Source of the DNA: Verrucomicrobiales bacterium
GTDB taxonomy: Bacteria > Verrucomicrobiota > Verrucomicrobiia > Verrucomicrobiales > DEV007
DNA length: 64,000 nucleotides
Reading direction: 5' to 3'
NCBI GenBank assembly: GCA_029212615.1
Contig: JARGPJ010000001.1
Coordinates: 519,547 to 583,546, forward strand
This document shows positions 6,546-15,913 of the stretch, in pieces (the first letter of the stretch is position 1; the number at the start of each line of letters is the position of its first letter). Position numbers and translations under genes: made by a program. The notes under the pieces were generated by a model, which saw only the letters and a list, made by a program, of their open reading frames with translations, was not told where the DNA came from and searched no databases.

Positions 6546-7610
6546 TTACCCGACCGGAATCGTCAATACCGGGGCCGCTTTCTTTATATCGCCGGCAAGG
6601 AGATTAAACAGCTGGTTGAGCAGCATAAAGGTCGACTTCGACTCGAGGTCATTGTCCTCAATGTAAAACCAGTTCCCGCGATACCGAAGTTTAACGAAAG
6701 CGTTAATCGGCGGCGCGGGAGATGACTTCACTTGAAGAAGATCCCCTGTCACCAGATTCCAGTCAAATATCTCACCGTTGCTTTCCCGCGTCACCGTGAC
6801 CAGCCCCTGATCAATATGGCTCTGAGGCACCTCGACGTTGTGTGAGAGAAAGAAAAGAATTCCACTGACCGAACGCGTCTGCAGATATAAATCATCAGGC
6901 CCCCGGCGGCGCTGCGGCTTATCGGTGAGAATGACCTGACTGCCCCGCGGATCAAGACGAAGCATCCGCCTGACCTCCAATCCATCCTCACGCGTGATGC
7001 GGGCAGAATCAATGATCATCGCTACCTCCTCACTTTCCAGAGCGACATCAAGCCCATGAGTCTCCTGCAGAACAGCAAGCTTAGCCGTCATCTCTTTAAA
7101 CTCCCGGTACTCCGGCGGGCGCTTTGGTGTCGGGCCTGATGCTGTCGGTGCATTGTGAATACTATTCGCCTGTTCCACCGCCAGGCGCATGACTCGTTCA
7201 ATTCTCCACCCGGACTGCGTCAGTTTCAAAATTCCCTGAATGGGAACAGGAGCCATGAGCTTCTGGATAAACTCCTCCCCCTGCAAGGGCTGGTAGGAAA
7301 TAGTCGGACTGTCTGAAAAGCTCGAACCCGCAGATAACCCGATGTTCCGAAGCCTCGGCAACGCTCCCGACGCTCCGATCGACCCCTCAATCGACTGACT
7401 CGACGTAATACTACTCACCTCGATAAAATAGGGATTATCACGATACTTCAGTCTAACAAGGTTCAAGAGAAGTTGCTCGTTCAATGTCTCTATCACCGAA
7501 TCGTTATAAGGGCGATGCGATTGCTTGATCGATCCCGGCCCAAGACGAGTCGCACATCCTGCGACGCAGACAGCGACCAGACCCCCTAATATCCAAAAGA
7601 CACGATTCAT
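6546..7610 (-). CDS. Uncharacterised lipoprotein
   Basis: A 354-residue protein whose N-terminus is a lipoprotein signal: a short basic start, a hydrophobic stretch, then VAGC with the lipidated cysteine at residue 19. The mature part begins with a conserved-looking segment (YNDSVIETLNEQLLLNLVRL) and contains no motif I can assign. A proline-rich break at about 160-170 separates two halves; the C-terminal half has an IDSARITREDGLEVRRMLRL region. Probably faces the periplasm on an inner or outer membrane anchor. It is convergent with the preceding gene, with five bases between the stops. Confidence 0.6.
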   Translation of the reverse strand: MNRVFWILGGLVAVCVAGCATRLGPGSIKQSHRPYNDSVIETLNEQLLLNLVRLKYRDNPYFIEVSSITSSQSIEGSIGASGALPRLRNIGLSAGSSFSDSPTISYQPLQGEEFIQKLMAPVPIQGILKLTQSGWRIERVMRLAVEQANSIHNAPTASGPTPKRPPEYREFKEMTAKLAVLQETHGLDVALESEEVAMIIDSARITREDGLEVRRMLRLDPRGSQVILTDKPQRRRGPDDLYLQTRSVSGILFFLSHNVEVPQSHIDQGLVTVTRESNGEIFDWNLVTGDLLQVKSSPAPPINAFVKLRYRGNWFYIEDNDLESKSTFMLLNQLFNLLAGDIKKAAPVLTIPVG

Positions 7611-7702
7611 TCCTATGCCTTTTGAAACTTTTCGGCAATTCGCAACAGAATTCTGAAGTTTTAAACTTCGGAACTCCTAACAATCATATAAAATGAATAA
7701 TT

Positions 7703-8506
7703 CTACCTCAGCTCCCGCCACTGCGTCGGAGTGCTTCCTGAGTGTTTTCGAAACCATCTTGAAAAGTAATTCTGGTCATCCATGCCGACGCATGCACCGA
7801 CCTCACCCATTGAAAGGTTTGTTTCCTTCAACAGCCTCCCGGCCTCCTTCAATCTCTCTCCCGAAATGAGATCTCCCAGCGATTTACCACAGTCTCTTTT
7901 CAATTGGCGATTGAGATGATCGAGGGAGCATCCCAATGCTTCGGCGATCTTTCTCGGGGATGAGTCGATCAGTCCGACCCTTTCGATGCTACGCCCCACT
8001 TTTGCTTCAACCGGACCTACTGGTGGAGTATTCTTTCCGTCGACAAAAGAAGCCTCTATCAGCGCCAGTATTTGAAGAATGAGCGATGCGCGAACCACTG
8101 GACTCCCCTGCTCATTTCGATCTTCTGCATTCAGGAGGACAAGGATCTGTTCAATCTTCAGGAGACTCTCATTCTGCATAAAAGCTCCCCTCGATGAGTG
8201 AGCCGGCTCTCCCGCCTCAAAATCTATCACGAGGCAAACAGGCCTGACCTCCGATTCATTAATGAAACGGTGAGGCTGGCCCTGCTTTACGGCAACAACG
8301 GTACCGCGACGAACAAGGAGGGGCGCCTCTTCAACGATTTGCATCCCCTGCCCCCGCAAATAAAGCAGCCACTGATGATACTTGTGAACGTGCTCACTGA
8401 GCTTCTCAACTCTGGGCATGTGTTGATTCAGGGCAACCCGACGCACGACAAAATCCGGCAGAGAAATCTCTACATCTTCCAGAAGTATGGATTGAAGTTC
8501 CTGCAC
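7703..8506 (-). CDS. AraC-family transcriptional regulator with cupin sensor
   Basis: A 267-residue AraC/XylS regulator. The N-terminal half (about 20-120) is a cupin-like ligand pocket: HKYHQWLLYLRGQG and QPHRFIN carry the spaced histidines and glycines. The C-terminal 100 residues contain two helix-turn-helix motifs and the family ending, LSMGEVGACVGMDDQNYFSRWFRKHSG..P..W. It is transcribed divergently from the DHDPS-like/isomerase/oxidoreductase cassette, with 87 bp between the start codons, so it is probably the ligand-responsive activator of that cassette. The ligand is presumably a sugar or its breakdown product. Confidence 0.85.
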   Translation of the reverse strand: MQELQSILLEDVEISLPDFVVRRVALNQHMPRVEKLSEHVHKYHQWLLYLRGQGMQIVEEAPLLVRRGTVVAVKQGQPHRFINESEVRPVCLVIDFEAGEPAHSSRGAFMQNESLLKIEQILVLLNAEDRNEQGSPVVRASLILQILALIEASFVDGKNTPPVGPVEAKVGRSIERVGLIDSSPRKIAEALGCSLDHLNRQLKRDCGKSLGDLISGERLKEAGRLLKETNLSMGEVGACVGMDDQNYFSRWFRKHSGSTPTQWRELR

Positions 8507-8593
8507 GCAGACAAAATCGACATCGCTTTTGTGCTAAATCAATCGTTTTTGTTCTGACTTGTTTCCGGGCATGAAGGTATCCTCCCCGATACC

Positions 8594-9679
8594 ATGATCA
8601 CACAGGCCCACGAACTCACCCCTGACACCACCTGGAACAACACGATCTGGGCGCACACTCCGGAAGAATCTCTCGTGGATCATCAAAGGAGCAGCCGGCT
8701 TTGCGTAGCGACCCTGCTGCCATTTAAGAACGGGGAACCGGACTGGGAAGGGTTTGAAAGCAGTATCCGCTGGATGCTTGCCGCCGGCGAAGCCTACGGA
8801 ATTGAACTCGTCTTCGTTCTCAATGCCGACACCGGATATATTTTTCAACTCAGCGAAGAACTTTACGCTGAAGTGATCCGCCGCTTCCGCGCAGCCTTTC
8901 CCGAACCGAGAATCATCTGTGGAACAACCGCCGTTGGCGCTTCGGGAGAAAAATTCCAACCCTCATGGTATCAGCCTCACCTCGAAATCGCTCAGAGTTT
9001 TGACAATGTCGAAGTCATGCTGATGACTTCGAAACTCCTCAATGAACTACCGGACGAAAAGCGCCGCGATGCCTATTTCGAGATCGCGGAAATGCTCACT
9101 GTTCCCGGCATCGTTCATGCGCTCGAACCTTCCTTTGTCCCGTGGGCCACACCTTTCAGCCCCTGGCTCCTCAAAGAGCTGGCACAGCATGAAAAGTTCA
9201 TCGGAGGCAAGATTTCGACCCTGGACGAACCACATTTTCTCTACTGGTCCGCAATGTGCAGGGATCTCGGTTTCGACTTCGCACCTCACAGTGGAGATGA
9301 CTACGGAATCCCGACTGCGATTCGACTGGGCGAGTCACTCCTCATTGGAGCCGGTGTCTCTGCCTGCCCCTTGATCTGTGCCGCCAGGCAAATGTGGACG
9401 AAGTCACCCCTCGACACCCGGGTCTACAAACTCTTCGAATCCCTTCAATCACTCGAGGATGCCGTCTTTCGCCTGAATGAGAACGGAAGCGCCGCCGCCT
9501 ACAAACACAGTACGGCCCATGTCCTCAAGCATCTCGGTCTCATCGACTCACCCGAAATCCACCCCGCCTGCAACGACCGGCGCGGCGACGATGAAGCACT
9601 GAGAATGGCTGAAGCGATGCAACGCCCCCTCCGAATCGCAGACCGCCTTGATATCGATCTCTTCTCTCTGCCATCATGA
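8594..9679 (+). CDS. DHDPS-like TIM-barrel aldolase/dehydratase (DUF993-like)
   Basis: A 361-residue protein with the layout of the dihydrodipicolinate synthase/N-acetylneuraminate lyase superfamily. An N-terminal RLCVATLLPFKNGEPDWEGF segment resembles the family opening 'T PF..dg.iD...'. GGKISTLDE at about 204-212 places Lys206 where the Schiff-base lysine is expected. It most resembles the DUF993 branch, which co-occurs with sugar isomerases and Gfo/Idh/MocA oxidoreductases; that assignment is tentative. Its stop overlaps the start of the next gene by four bases, indicating translational coupling. It probably cleaves or dehydrates a 2-keto acid made in the same pathway. Confidence 0.7.
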   Translation: MITQAHELTPDTTWNNTIWAHTPEESLVDHQRSSRLCVATLLPFKNGEPDWEGFESSIRWMLAAGEAYGIELVFVLNADTGYIFQLSEELYAEVIRRFRAAFPEPRIICGTTAVGASGEKFQPSWYQPHLEIAQSFDNVEVMLMTSKLLNELPDEKRRDAYFEIAEMLTVPGIVHALEPSFVPWATPFSPWLLKELAQHEKFIGGKISTLDEPHFLYWSAMCRDLGFDFAPHSGDDYGIPTAIRLGESLLIGAGVSACPLICAARQMWTKSPLDTRVYKLFESLQSLEDAVFRLNENGSAAAYKHSTAHVLKHLGLIDSPEIHPACNDRRGDDEALRMAEAMQRPLRIADRLDIDLFSLPS

Positions 9680-10503
9680 GCAGCCTGTCTGACTACTCAA
9701 AACTTGCTGTCCACACCATCACGACAAAGCCCTGGTCGGTGGAGGAAGCAATGGACCACTATGCCGCCGCCGGAATCGGAGGCATCACCGTCTGGCGACA
9801 ATGGCTCGACGGCCGAAATATCGAGGAAACGGGTCAAGCACTGCGTTCCCGGAATCTTGAGATCGTTTCACTCTGTCGTGGCGGGTTCTTTCCCGCGCCT
9901 GATCAGGCCGGCCTCGAATCAGCCATTGAAGACAATCGCCTCGCGATTCGGGAAGCGGCTTCGCTCGGTGCTCCGATGATCGTCCTCGTCTGTGGGTCCG
10001 TCCCCGGACAGCCTCTCGAGGAATCACGGAAACAGATTGCTGACGGCATCGAAGCGGTCCTTCCACACGCGGAGGAGTACGGGATCAAACTGGCGATTGA
10101 ACCACTCCACCCGATGTATGCGGATGACCGGAGCGCCATCAATACGATGGCCTCTGCCAATGCTGTCTGCGACCAACTCGATCACCCCCTTGTCGGTATC
10201 GCCGCCGATGTCTACCACATTTGGTGGGACCCGGACCTGGAAGAACAAATCCGCCTGACCGGGGAAAAGAACCGCCTCTTTGCCTTTCATCTTTGTGACT
10301 GGATGACACCGACAACAGACCTGCTCAACGATCGCGGGCTCATGGGGGAAGGCTGCATCGATCTCAAGGGCATTCGGAGAATGGTCGAGGCAACCGGCTT
10401 CAAGGGATTCAACGAAGTCGAAATATTTTCAGAGCGATGGTGGGCGCGGGATCAAATCGAGTTCCTCGAAGAGATCAAGCGATCATATGTAAAGTTCTGT
10501 TAG
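9676..10503 (+). CDS. Sugar phosphate isomerase/epimerase-type TIM barrel
   Basis: A 275-residue protein of the xylose-isomerase-like TIM-barrel family (AP-endonuclease 2 fold). Metal-ligand segments are visible: IEPLHP at about residue 140 (Glu), AADVYHIWWDP (Asp/His) near 175-185, FHLCDW near 205 (His) and NEVEIFSERWW near 250 (Glu). Proteins of this family isomerise or epimerise sugars, inosose or keto-sugar intermediates using a divalent metal. It is translationally coupled to the aldolase-like gene upstream (ATGA overlap) and followed 73 bp later by an oxidoreductase. Confidence 0.8.
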   Translation: MSSLSDYSKLAVHTITTKPWSVEEAMDHYAAAGIGGITVWRQWLDGRNIEETGQALRSRNLEIVSLCRGGFFPAPDQAGLESAIEDNRLAIREAASLGAPMIVLVCGSVPGQPLEESRKQIADGIEAVLPHAEEYGIKLAIEPLHPMYADDRSAINTMASANAVCDQLDHPLVGIAADVYHIWWDPDLEEQIRLTGEKNRLFAFHLCDWMTPTTDLLNDRGLMGEGCIDLKGIRRMVEATGFKGFNEVEIFSERWWARDQIEFLEEIKRSYVKFC

Positions 10504-10576
10504 GATCCGGACTTGGGAGAAACAGGGTTCCAACGCGAATGAAACGAAATAGGACAGGCAGAGAAAAACAGACTTT

Positions 10577-11722
10577 ATGAAAATCGGTATCATCATGAAT
10601 GGCGTCACGGGGCGCATGGGAACAAATCAGCACCTCGTGCGCTCGATCCTCGCGATTCGGGATCAGGGAGGCATTGAGATCGCTCCCGGGCAGGTGATCG
10701 AAGTGGATCCCATCCTGACAGGTCGCAATGAACATAAACTGAAGACCCTCGCCGAAAAATACGGTGTCGAAAAATGGACAACTGATCTCGAAAGCGCTCT
10801 CGCAGACGATAGCAATCAGATCTTTTTCGACGCCAGTTCAACCCTTCACCGGGCACGCTTCGTCGAGATGGCGGTGAAGGCCGGCAAGGCGATCTATTGT
10901 GAGAAACCCACTGCTGTCGAAACCGGGGAGGCGGTTCGACTCGCAAAACTGTGCCGTGACGCCGGAGTCAAAAATGGAGTGGTCCAGGACAAGCTCTGGC
11001 TCACCGGAATCCGAAAACTGAAGACCCTCATCGATCAGGACTTCTTCGGTGAAATTCTCTCGGTTCGTGGTGAATTCGGCTATTGGGTTTTCACCGGACA
11101 TGACGGGGATCAGCCGGCCCAACGTCCGAGCTGGAACTACCGGAAAGAGGACGGAGGAGGCATCATCATCGACATGCTTTGCCACTGGCGATACCTCATC
11201 GATCACGTTTTTGGAAAAATCGAAAGCGTCTCCTGCCTCGGGGCGACCCATATCGACAAGCGCATCGATGAAAGCGGCAACGAATACAAGGCGACCGCCG
11301 ATGACAGCTGCTACGCCACCTTCCAGTTGGAAAACGGGATCGTCTGCCAGTTTAACAGTTCCTGGGACGTCCGCGTACGGCGCGATGATTTATTCGTCAT
11401 GAACGTCGACGGCTCGAAAGGCTCCGCCACCGTCGGCTTAAGAAAATGTTGGGTTCAGTCACTCGGTACAACACCAAAGCCTGTCTGGAATCCTGACATT
11501 GATCAGCCGATCGACTTCTATGAAGGATGGCAGGAAGTCCCCGATGCGATTGACTATGACAATGCGTTTAAGATCCAATGGGAAATGTTCATCCGTCACG
11601 TCGCTCTCGATGAACCTTTCCCCTACGATCTCATGGAAGGCGCCAAAGGGGTCCAACTCGCGGAGGCGGGGTTGCAGAGTTGGGCAGACCGGAAATGGGT
11701 GGATCTGGAGAAACTGAGTTGA
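10577..11722 (+). CDS. Gfo/Idh/MocA-family NAD(P)-dependent oxidoreductase
   Basis: A 381-residue dehydrogenase. The N-terminal Rossmann fold opens with IIMNGVTGRMG in place of the usual GxGxxG, and the conserved EKP motif (residues 109-111, in AIYCEKPTAVE) supplies the catalytic lysine. The second domain carries GGGIIIDMLCHWRYLIDHVFG, the family's 'GGG...D.g.H..D' motif. Such enzymes oxidise sugars, inositols or glycosides at a hydroxyl group. With the two upstream genes and the AraC regulator it forms a likely catabolic cassette for an unidentified sugar or polyol. Confidence 0.85.
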   Translation: MKIGIIMNGVTGRMGTNQHLVRSILAIRDQGGIEIAPGQVIEVDPILTGRNEHKLKTLAEKYGVEKWTTDLESALADDSNQIFFDASSTLHRARFVEMAVKAGKAIYCEKPTAVETGEAVRLAKLCRDAGVKNGVVQDKLWLTGIRKLKTLIDQDFFGEILSVRGEFGYWVFTGHDGDQPAQRPSWNYRKEDGGGIIIDMLCHWRYLIDHVFGKIESVSCLGATHIDKRIDESGNEYKATADDSCYATFQLENGIVCQFNSSWDVRVRRDDLFVMNVDGSKGSATVGLRKCWVQSLGTTPKPVWNPDIDQPIDFYEGWQEVPDAIDYDNAFKIQWEMFIRHVALDEPFPYDLMEGAKGVQLAEAGLQSWADRKWVDLEKLS

Positions 11723-11788
11723 ACCGTCAGAAACACGACTTCAACACTCTCCGGAGAATGACAGCGCTCCGCATCTGCAGAGCATCTC

Positions 11789-12508
11789 TCAAATCCCGCC
11801 GAAACGCCGCTGCCGGCCTTGAAAATCAGCCACCGCTTCGAGTAACTGATCCCGCCCGAAATCGGGCCAGTAGTCTTTGGTGATATAAATCTCCGCGTAG
11901 CTGATCTGCCAGAGGAGAAAATTCGAAAGGCGGGATTCGCCACTCGTCCGGATGAGTAAATCCGGATCAGGCATTCCCGCCGTGTCGAGTGAAGCGGAGA
12001 ACCTCTCCTCCGTCAGGTCCTCCGGTCTGATTTGCCCATCGACTGCCGCCTGCATCAGTTTGCGAGTCGCCCCGACAATTTCCTCGCGCGAGCCATAGCT
12101 GAGTGCGACGACAAGGGTGAGCCCGTCATTCTCCGCCGTCACCGCCATTGTCTTCTCAAGGGCACGTCGATTCGAGGCAGGAAGCCGCTCAATCTGACCG
12201 ATGACCTGCAACCTGATGTTGTTCTTCATCAGGGTGGGCGTCTTTTCCTTCAGGAAATGAGCCAGCAACCCCATCAGAGCTGTGACTTCCGCCTCGGGGC
12301 GCTTCCAGTTCTCAGAGCTGAATGCATACAAAGTCAGATACTCGACACCTATCTCGCCGCAGGTCTCAAGACTGGATTCGACGGAAGCGGCACCGGCACG
12401 ATGACCTTCGCGACGCGGGAGGTCACGGGCTTTTGCCCAGCGACCATTGCCATCCATGATGATGGCGATGTGCCGCGGGATCACTTTCTCCGGATCAAAC
12501 GCAGCCAT
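11789..12508 (-). CDS. uppS: Isoprenyl (undecaprenyl) diphosphate synthase
   Basis: A 239-residue cis-prenyltransferase that elongates farnesyl diphosphate with isopentenyl diphosphate to make undecaprenyl diphosphate, the lipid carrier for peptidoglycan. The family signature is complete: IAIIMDGNGRWAK with catalytic Asp19, the REGHRAG segment, YAFSSENWKRP, and the C-terminal DLLIRTSGESRLSNFLLWQ with YAE, covering substrate and Mg binding. Lies 11 bp after purA on the same strand, so it is likely co-transcribed. No cdsA follows in the window. Confidence 0.95.
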   Translation of the reverse strand: MAAFDPEKVIPRHIAIIMDGNGRWAKARDLPRREGHRAGAASVESSLETCGEIGVEYLTLYAFSSENWKRPEAEVTALMGLLAHFLKEKTPTLMKNNIRLQVIGQIERLPASNRRALEKTMAVTAENDGLTLVVALSYGSREEIVGATRKLMQAAVDGQIRPEDLTEERFSASLDTAGMPDPDLLIRTSGESRLSNFLLWQISYAEIYITKDYWPDFGRDQLLEAVADFQGRQRRFGGI

Positions 12509-12519
12509 TTTCTTTCGAC

Positions 12520-13794
12520 TTATCGAATGATCGTCTGGTCCCGGGAGGGACCAACGCCAACCATACTCACCCGCGTTTCGGTCTCCTCTTCGATTCGCGC
12601 AAGATAAGCGCGGGCGTTCTCAGGGAGATCGTCGTAGCTCTCGACCGCAGTGGTATCGGACTGCCAGCCCGGAAGCGTGACGTAAACAGGAACAACGCGA
12701 TCAAAGTCCTTTGCCGACGCCGGAGGAAGCAAAAGCTTCTCCCCATCAAGTTCGTAGTGGGTGCAAACCGGAATCTCCTCACAATCATCGAGACCATCGA
12801 GAATCGTGATCGCAAGATCATCGAAGCCGTTCACCATCGCGGCGTAACGCACGAGGACAAGGTCGAGCCAACCGCAGCGGCGCTTGCGCCCCGTCGTGGC
12901 ACCGAACTCACGACCCATCTTGTGAAAACGATCAGCAAGGGTGTCATTCTGAGTCGGGAAAGGACCCTCCCCGACACGGGTGGTGTAGGCTTTGGTGACA
13001 CCGACAACACGATCAATTTTCTGAGGGGGCACACCGGAACCGGTGCAGGCACCGCCTGAGGTCGTGTTCGAAGAAGTAACGTAAGGATACGTCCCCTGAT
13101 CCACGTCAAGATAGGTCCCCTGAGCTCCTTCAAAGAGCAGTGACTTACCCTCTTTCATCGCCTGATGAAGAAAGCCAACGGTGTCGGCGCAATACGGAGC
13201 GAGACGCTCAGCCGCAGCGAGGAGATCTTTTCCGATCGATTCCGCGTCGAGCTTTTCCATGCCGACGGATTCAAAGAGTGTGTTGCAGTCACTGATCCTC
13301 GCGTAAAGACGCTCGGTGAAATTCACCGGATCCCCGACCAGGTCGTGAAGACGAAATCCGATCCGGTCGATCTTATCCCCGTAGGTCGGGCCGATACCGC
13401 GTTTCGTGGTACCAATCTTCCCGTCGCCCTTGCAGGCTTCCCGGTAAGCATCCATTTCGCGATGAAAAGGCATCACGAGGTGGGCCCGCGAAGAAATCAT
13501 CATGTTGTCCGGAGTTACCGGAATCCCTTTTTCAGCGAGACCGTCGATTTCACCGAGAAGCGCGATGGGATCCATGACCACACCATTTCCAATCACGCAC
13601 TGTTTCCCCGGCCAGAGAATGCCGGAAGGAATAAGGTGAAGGATGTATTCGACCCCATCACTGATCACCGTGTGACCGGCGTTGTTACCGCCCTGCGGCC
13701 GCACCACGACGTCCGTTTTTTCTGTGAGAAGATCAACGATCTTCCCCTTCCCTTCATCGCCCCATTGGGCACCAATCACAATCGTGTTCGACAT
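12520..13794 (-). CDS. purA: Adenylosuccinate synthetase
   Basis: Joins IMP and aspartate with GTP to form adenylosuccinate, the first committed step to AMP. The start is the ATG at 13794, preceded by AAAGGA, and gives the typical N-terminus MSNTIVIGAQWGDEGKGK, whose GDEGKGK is the GTP-binding loop. A longer in-frame reading to 13884 exists but adds 30 residues with no family match. Other signatures present are GNNAGHTV, TKRGIGPTYGDK and the C-terminal VSMVGVGPSRDQTI. The product is 424 residues, which is normal. Forms a run with carA, the FHA gene and uppS. Confidence 0.95.
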   Translation of the reverse strand: MSNTIVIGAQWGDEGKGKIVDLLTEKTDVVVRPQGGNNAGHTVISDGVEYILHLIPSGILWPGKQCVIGNGVVMDPIALLGEIDGLAEKGIPVTPDNMMISSRAHLVMPFHREMDAYREACKGDGKIGTTKRGIGPTYGDKIDRIGFRLHDLVGDPVNFTERLYARISDCNTLFESVGMEKLDAESIGKDLLAAAERLAPYCADTVGFLHQAMKEGKSLLFEGAQGTYLDVDQGTYPYVTSSNTTSGGACTGSGVPPQKIDRVVGVTKAYTTRVGEGPFPTQNDTLADRFHKMGREFGATTGRKRRCGWLDLVLVRYAAMVNGFDDLAITILDGLDDCEEIPVCTHYELDGEKLLLPPASAKDFDRVVPVYVTLPGWQSDTTAVESYDDLPENARAYLARIEEETETRVSMVGVGPSRDQTIIR

Positions 13795-13924
13795 TAGAAA
13801 TCCTTTAAAGATACAAACAAAGTTAGCCCGGACTTTCGGGCAGGGCGGAAAACATTCCGGCCGCCCCTTCCGGGAGTAATCCACGCTAGTCAGCGTTCAA
13901 GAAAAAGCAGAGAGAATAAGGTAA

Positions 13925-14437
13925 TCAAGCGGACATTGATGCCGAGACGACGATGAGCCCGATTGCGGCGAGAACTCCGATGGCGCCCACGATCATCCCA
14001 ATAAGACCGACCGTGTCCTTTTTGACGACTTTTTCGATGGGGGAAAGATTCACAAATCCATCCGGCCTACTGGAAGTCTCTGCCAGATGAGCTTGATGAG
14101 AAACATGTCCGGACTCAGCAACACCTGACTCAGCAGGAGCAGCAGCGCCACCATCACTGAAAACGGAATCCACACTGCCGAAAAGAACACGCGTCCCCTC
14201 TACCAGCGGCGCCTCAGTGATCTGCTCACCATTAACAAAAGTCCCGTTCGTAGAACCAAGATCAGTGACCTTGAAAGAACCGCCCTCATTCTGGATCACC
14301 GCATGCGAGCCTGAAAGAGAAACATGATCGAGAACGAGGTCGTTATCGGGACCGCGTCCAATCGTAATCTGCTCGTAAGCGTCGAGTTCAATCGCGATCG
14401 GATCCTGCTCGGGAACGTAAAGGGTGATGCTTGCCAT
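13925..14437 (-). CDS. FHA-domain protein with C-terminal membrane anchor
   Basis: A 170-residue protein. Residues about 5-95 are an FHA domain with the phosphothreonine-binding residues in place: TIGRGPDNDL, LSGSHA and LGSTNGTFVNG. A linker of about 45 residues leads to a hydrophobic segment (residues about 143-166) that should anchor it in the membrane with the FHA domain in the cytoplasm. It lies 23 bp after carA and 130 bp before purA, an odd company for a signalling adaptor. The partner kinase is not in the window. Confidence 0.85.
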   Translation of the reverse strand: MASITLYVPEQDPIAIELDAYEQITIGRGPDNDLVLDHVSLSGSHAVIQNEGGSFKVTDLGSTNGTFVNGEQITEAPLVEGTRVLFGSVDSVFSDGGAAAPAESGVAESGHVSHQAHLAETSSRPDGFVNLSPIEKVVKKDTVGLIGMIVGAIGVLAAIGLIVVSASMSA

Positions 14438-14460
14438 GTTGGTTTCGGTTTTACTACGAA

Positions 14461-15648
14461 TTAACGCGTTTGATCAATGAGATTAGCAAATTCCTGGAAG
14501 AAATATGAGGCATCGTTCGGCCCCGGGGCCGCCTCAGGGTGGTATTGAACGGAGAAAACAGGGTAGTCACGATGACGCATTCCTTCGACCGTATCATCGT
14601 TGAGATTGATGTGAGTCACTTCGATGTGCGAGGGAAGCGCGTCCCCGTCAGCCGCAAAACCGTGGTTCTGCGACGTGATCGCGATCTTGCCGGAGCGAAG
14701 ATCTTTGACCGGGTGATTTCCACCGCGATGACCGAACTTCAATTTAAAGGTCTTTCCGCCGAAGGCATGCGCCAGAACCTGATGGCCGAGACAGATGCCG
14801 AAGACCGGCTTCTTATCGATAATCTGCTTCACCTCGTCGTGAATATAATCCAATGCCGCCGGATCACCGGGGCCGTTGGAAAGGAAAACACCATCCGGGT
14901 TTTTCGCGAGGACCTCAGAGGCGGGCGTCCGGGAATTAACCACTTCCACCTCAAATCCTTTCTGCCGGAGACTGCGGAGGATATTGCGTTTGATGCCGAA
15001 ATCGTATGCGACAATGCGATACTTCGGATCCGCAAGCTTGCGGAACATTTCCCCGTTTTCCTCTTCGAGCACCTCATCGACGCTCGGATTCACGATGGTC
15101 CATTCGCGACTGAGCTTACTCTCCGGGTCCCACTGATAGCCGTCAGGGGTAGTGACCTCTTTCACAAAATCGGAACCCGCCATGGGATCAGCCTCTTTCG
15201 CCGCGGCGACCGCTGCCGCGGCATCGAGACTTCCATCTGTGCAAAGAGTGGCGCGCATGGACCCCACTTCGCGAAGTCGCTTCGTGAGGGCACGCGTATC
15301 AACACCTTCGATGCCCGGCACACCCGATCCTGCCAGATAATCATGCAGAGACTGCTCGCTGCGCCAGCTACTCGGGACATCGCAAAGCTCTTCAATGACG
15401 AAACCTCGAACGTGAACCTGCGAACTCTCGGCATCGACCTCACTGACCCCGTAGTTCCCGATCAGCGGGCAGGTCATGGTGACGAATTGACCACGGTAGG
15501 AAGGATCAGTAAGAATCTCCTGATACCCTGTCATGGAGGTATTGAAGCAAATTTCGCCGGTTTGAGTCGTTTCCGCTCCAAAACCGATTCCTTCAAAGAC
15601 TGTTCCGTCTTCAAGTGCCAGGACTGCCCGTTTCCGTGTTCTTCCCAT
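14461..15648 (-). CDS. carA: Carbamoyl-phosphate synthase small (glutaminase) subunit
   Basis: Hydrolyses glutamine and channels ammonia to CarB for carbamoyl phosphate synthesis, feeding pyrimidines and arginine. The N-terminal CarA domain carries TGYQEILTDPSYRGQ and IGNYGV. The C-terminal class I amidotransferase has the nucleophile Cys286 in PVFGICLGHQVLAHAFGG and the His-Glu pair in SVQYHPEA. Length 395 is slightly longer than the E. coli protein. carB is not in the window. It begins the carA-FHA-purA-uppS run. Confidence 0.95.
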   Translation of the reverse strand: MGRTRKRAVLALEDGTVFEGIGFGAETTQTGEICFNTSMTGYQEILTDPSYRGQFVTMTCPLIGNYGVSEVDAESSQVHVRGFVIEELCDVPSSWRSEQSLHDYLAGSGVPGIEGVDTRALTKRLREVGSMRATLCTDGSLDAAAAVAAAKEADPMAGSDFVKEVTTPDGYQWDPESKLSREWTIVNPSVDEVLEEENGEMFRKLADPKYRIVAYDFGIKRNILRSLRQKGFEVEVVNSRTPASEVLAKNPDGVFLSNGPGDPAALDYIHDEVKQIIDKKPVFGICLGHQVLAHAFGGKTFKLKFGHRGGNHPVKDLRSGKIAITSQNHGFAADGDALPSHIEVTHINLNDDTVEGMRHRDYPVFSVQYHPEAAPGPNDASYFFQEFANLIDQTR

Positions 15649-15913
15649 ATCTAAAAGGTGGCTCGTTTAAGTAAGGAACCTTTGGAGGATGCCAGAAAAG
15701 CGAGGCCTTTCAAATGGTTTTCCCCAACCCCGACGATGATCCGCCCATTTCCACGCGCTTCACGGGATGATCCACCTGCACCGACAGGCAGGGTCTCCGA
15801 TTCGAAACCGGAAGTCGCCCTCTCCGAATTGCCCCCTTTTCTTTGTCACTCTTCATCTCAAGGCACAATCAGGCAGGGTGACAACGCCGGGACGACCAGC
15901 GTATGTTCGCGAC

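Noticed and set aside
13165..13797. 210-codon open frame on the plus strand
   Set aside because: Antisense to purA.
14539..15654. 371-codon open frame on the plus strand
   Set aside because: It lies antisense to carA over nearly its full length, with no family match; carA has every expected motif.
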